DNA of 64,000 nt from Hydractinia symbiolongicarpus (lineage: Eukaryota > Cnidaria > Hydrozoa > Anthoathecata > Hydractiniidae), in NCBI RefSeq assembly GCF_029227915.1, contig NC_079884.1:11968001-12032000 (forward strand), in the 5' to 3' direction. How positions within the stretch are numbered: the stretch's first letter is position 1; each line of letters starts with the position of its first letter. Below, in pieces: positions 61,460-64,000 of this stretch. The notes beneath the pieces were generated by a model. That model was not told the origin of the DNA. It searched no databases and saw nothing but the letters and a program-made list of their open reading frames with translations. The translations under genes and the position numbers were made by a program.

Positions 61460-61553
61460 CAATAAAATATTTCTCACCTTATAAAAAAACAGCATACAGG
61501 CCTTTTACCTTCCCGTCTATTTTTTCGGAACCCATTGTTTGCCCTTAGATAAT
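61460..61553. repeat. Partner copy of the 44.3 kb repeat beside the orphan SRP gene
   Basis: Contains AACAGCATACAGGCCTTTTA and CGTCTATTTTTTCGGAACC, matching 44310-44417 at roughly 80-85% by eye. Confidence 0.7.
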
Positions 61554-61736
61554 AACTATATAGGTTTGATCATATTTATCATAAATTATCAAAATCTTCT
61601 TATCGCATATGCACCAACGAGAATTGTATTCTCTAAAAAGCTTAGAATACACCTTTCCCGAATTTATATTTTGTAAAATATTGCGTGCATGAAAACGAGG
61701 CAAATCTTGGTAAACATTATTCGCGTTCATATAAAC

Positions 61737-62255
61737 ATGGAGGAAGACAATACTATGAGAGATATTTTGCTTAAAATAATTGAGCAAAATATAGATTTAG
61801 TCTTCGATGAAACTGAAGAAAAAGGGTGAGGGAAAACATGGAGTGAATGCCACCGTTCACGATAAAAGAAATTGAAATGCATCGACAAAATAGTTGTAAA
61901 CAGCACGGTGTGGCAATTATTATGACTTTGGAGCGTGGCAGAAAGTTTAGGGATGAACTATACATATCTGCTGATAGCATTTTTACAACAACAACTGCAT
62001 TTGCTCCAAGTAAAAACAGAATTTTTTGAAAGACTTAGTTATGGTCAGCCCTGTAAAAAGTAATGCTGACAAAAAGGTATCCATCTAACGTTATATGATC
62101 CTAGAATTAATGATAGTTTGTGTAACATAAATCCAAGAATATTAAAACTGCAAGAAGATATGCTTATGGTTGACAAACGGGTTGGTTTTGCTCATTGTAT
62201 TGAGAGTACACGAAAAAGAAAAAACAACATTAAATATGCGAACTTTCTTGTTTGA
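61737..62255 (+). pseudogene. Broken ORF, possibly SWIM/YqaJ-type mobile protein
   Basis: Three open pieces in different frames. 61737-61829 reads MEEDNTMRDILLKIIEQNID... 61847-62029 reads MPPFTIKEIEMHRQNS... with LERGRKFRDELYISADSIF. 62070-62255 reads LYDPRINDSLCNINPRIL... with DKRVGFAHCIE. The latter two resemble segments I associate with cnidarian SWIM-finger/YqaJ-domain proteins. The finger itself is missing, and frameshifts and stops separate the pieces. The family call comes from memory of the motif pattern and is tentative. Confidence 0.35.
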
Positions 62256-64000
62256 TCTACATTGTCACACCAACTAGTACCGTTAGAACAATCTTGATGG
62301 TATCATCAAGATTGTTACTAATATTAATATATCTCAAATACTTCAAATAAATCAAAACATAACGAAACACAACCCTATGAGTTTATTGATGTAAATCCTT
62401 TATTAATCCCACAAGATTGGGGTAAATTAAATCAACATTACACACACAGCTAGCTGTTCAGTAAAGTCGTTTATAGTATCATCAATTAGTTTTTCTTTTA
62501 ACATTGAATTCCTCAGTTTTGATAGTTTCTAATTCATCAGGAGTGAAAAAACCAGGTTGTTCTTCAGTGATCTCAGCAGAATCAGATGAAGAACTTTCAT
62601 ATGTGCTTTCAGAATCTGTTTCGACTACTACAGGAAGTGCTCTTTTTTCGGACTTTTCCTTTTTTGTGTTGTATTATTTTGTTTGAACGTAAATATATAT
62701 GGCACAGAGCCATTAATGTTTTCCGTTCACAACCAAAACTTAGTTTTACACAGTGTACTTCAAAGTGGACTTCGCATACTTTTGTGTTCTTGTTTACTGT
62801 GAACACATCACACCTCCCTTTCTACGATATCTTGAAATGATGCTTACCCATTGTTTTCTCAAACTTGGATCCGCTGGAAATGAAAACATTCCAATGCCTG
62901 TTTAACTCTGGGTTTATTAAGAGTAGAACTTTTGCATAACAGTACGCAACAAGAGTTACCAGGTCAAGAGGCTGATATACCTGGATAGATTAAATTATGA
63001 TAAATTTCTTGCTGACCTTTCTGATTGCTACTCGCCATCACAAATACATATTCTTCTTTTACAAGACAAGTATGTTTTTAAATACATTATAAGTGGTTTC
63101 GTTAAGAAAAACCTGCAATCCTTTAGAAAAATACACAATAAAAGATCATTCACAACGCATAAAAGTATCACACTCACCAGCTGTATTTTTAGTGTTTACA
63201 AAGTTTACTAAGAAGTGCCTCGTTTTCATGCCGATGATGTAATCGATAATTTAAATTCGGGAAAGGTGTATTGGAAAATTAAAATCCGATTGGAATTTCG
63301 TCGAAAGGACTCTACTGAATACCCCGTCATAAGTGGGTTTTTTCTTCTTTTGACACTCGTGAACGACATTTTAGAATAGGCCCTGGAATTATGCGCGATT
63401 ACCTTGTTTTTGTCTGTCGGGTTGGTTCATCACCTTTTCGCTAGGGCTCGTTTTATATTTTCTGACATCTTGAGGGCGAAAGGAAGGTCTTAAAAGGAAG
63501 GTCAATCTTAAAAAAATACAAGATGACCCCAGGATGGAGTTTCTTAGATCACCTCTTAAAAAATTTTACAATTTTATGATGGTAATGAGCTCCTGAGAGG
63601 AGGGGCCATGAAATAGTCTGAAGTTGCATAAGCTGAAATATTTATTTTTTAGAACACACTACTACATCTTTAATTTCAGCCATCAATAAATAAATTTTTC
63701 TACTTTTTTTTTTCTTTTAAATACTTTTACTATTTTTTTTCTAATCCAGAAGACTGGAAGTTACAAAGTAATAAATTAAATAGGAAGATGTTAAAATAAA
63801 TAATATTTTAATTTAGTATTTATAACTACTATATTTTCGTTTTAAAACTATAAACAACAACAAAAATGGTTCTAGGACCAATAAATATATCCTAGCAGTT
63901 AAAACATGGAAAATAGAGCAGCTCTAATATTTTCAAGTTGACAAAGTTTTTCACATCTCGTTTGCAATAAATGTGTTTAGTTTTTTGTTAAAAAGCAGAA
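62256..64000. other. Right end of the window, no gene recognised
   Basis: Apart from the 62287 hairpin and the right arm of the inverted repeat at 63200-63275, I see only AT-rich sequence with short frames lacking recognisable domains. The frame across 63211-63330 reads EVPRFHADDVIDNLNSGKVY. The opposite strand of the left arm reads LPRFHARNILQNINSGKVY, so the repeat may derive from coding sequence. Confidence 0.4.
62287..62316. repeat. Perfect 13-bp inverted repeat
   Basis: AACAATCTTGATG (62287-62299), loop GTAT, then CATCAAGATTGTT (62304-62316). Stands alone in non-coding sequence directly after the broken ORF. Confidence 0.7.

Larger units (their letters stand above)
61645..63275. repeat. 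Inverted repeat pair bracketing a broken ORF
   Basis: 61645-61723 and 63200-63275 are inverted copies sharing GAATACACCTTTCCCGAATT, CATGAAAACGAGGCA and GTAAAC in order. They enclose ~1.5 kb containing the broken ORF at 61737-62255. No clear target duplication is seen outside them. Confidence 0.6.

Noticed and set aside
62504-62840. Short plus-strand frames near 62.5-62.8 kb
   Set aside because: Low complexity, no domain, no splice or codon support.

Overview
This window is eukaryotic nuclear DNA: AT-rich, with an intron-containing gene, non-LTR retrotransposons and DNA-transposon remnants. The base composition, the gene structure and a LINE that carries a PHD-like finger fit an invertebrate metazoan, plausibly a cnidarian. 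The species assignment is inference only.

Region 1 (1-43279) is a tandem array of a 1.41 or 1.45 kb unit. Each unit carries, on the minus strand, one full-length ~300 nt signal recognition particle RNA (7SL/SRP RNA) gene. I count 30 complete SRP RNA genes, all head-to-tail. The array already starts inside the repeat at base 1, so it very probably continues to the left. The rest of each unit is AT-rich spacer with an SRP upstream region, a small hairpin and a 110-codon reading frame that is open only in some units. Two unit lengths (about 1411 and 1452 bp, from a ~42 bp length polymorphism), two spacer types, mosaics between them and a 2904 bp dimeric higher-order repeat on the right show ongoing unequal exchange and gene conversion. 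RNA variants in the array largely preserve the SRP19-type tetraloops of helices 6 and 8, which suggests selection on many copies.

Region 2 (43279-45657) is the array's right border. It is a LINE fragment joined directly to a truncated unit, followed by unannotated AT-rich DNA holding a repeat that also lies beside the orphan SRP locus.

Region 3 (45658-59209, minus strand) is a 12-exon gene that I could splice completely (448 codons, all exon phases match). It encodes a mitochondrial family III CoA-transferase of the SUGCT type (succinate-hydroxymethylglutarate/glutarate CoA-transferase). Two large introns are filled with transposons. Intron 4 holds a DNA element (TAA target duplication) into which a LINE with an intact 1042-codon ORF has inserted. 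Intron 2 holds a palindromic TTAA-flanked MITE, a dead antisense copy of the same LINE and a second MITE relic. Exons 3 and 4 therefore lie between inverted LINE copies.

Region 4 (59210-64000) contains an orphan 31st SRP RNA gene (60972-61275) with diverged but recognisable flanks. Next to it is a broken ORF resembling a SWIM/YqaJ-type mobile-element protein, bracketed by an inverted repeat. The SRP genes supply the RNA scaffold for co-translational protein targeting. There is no sign that they work together with the CoA-transferase gene.
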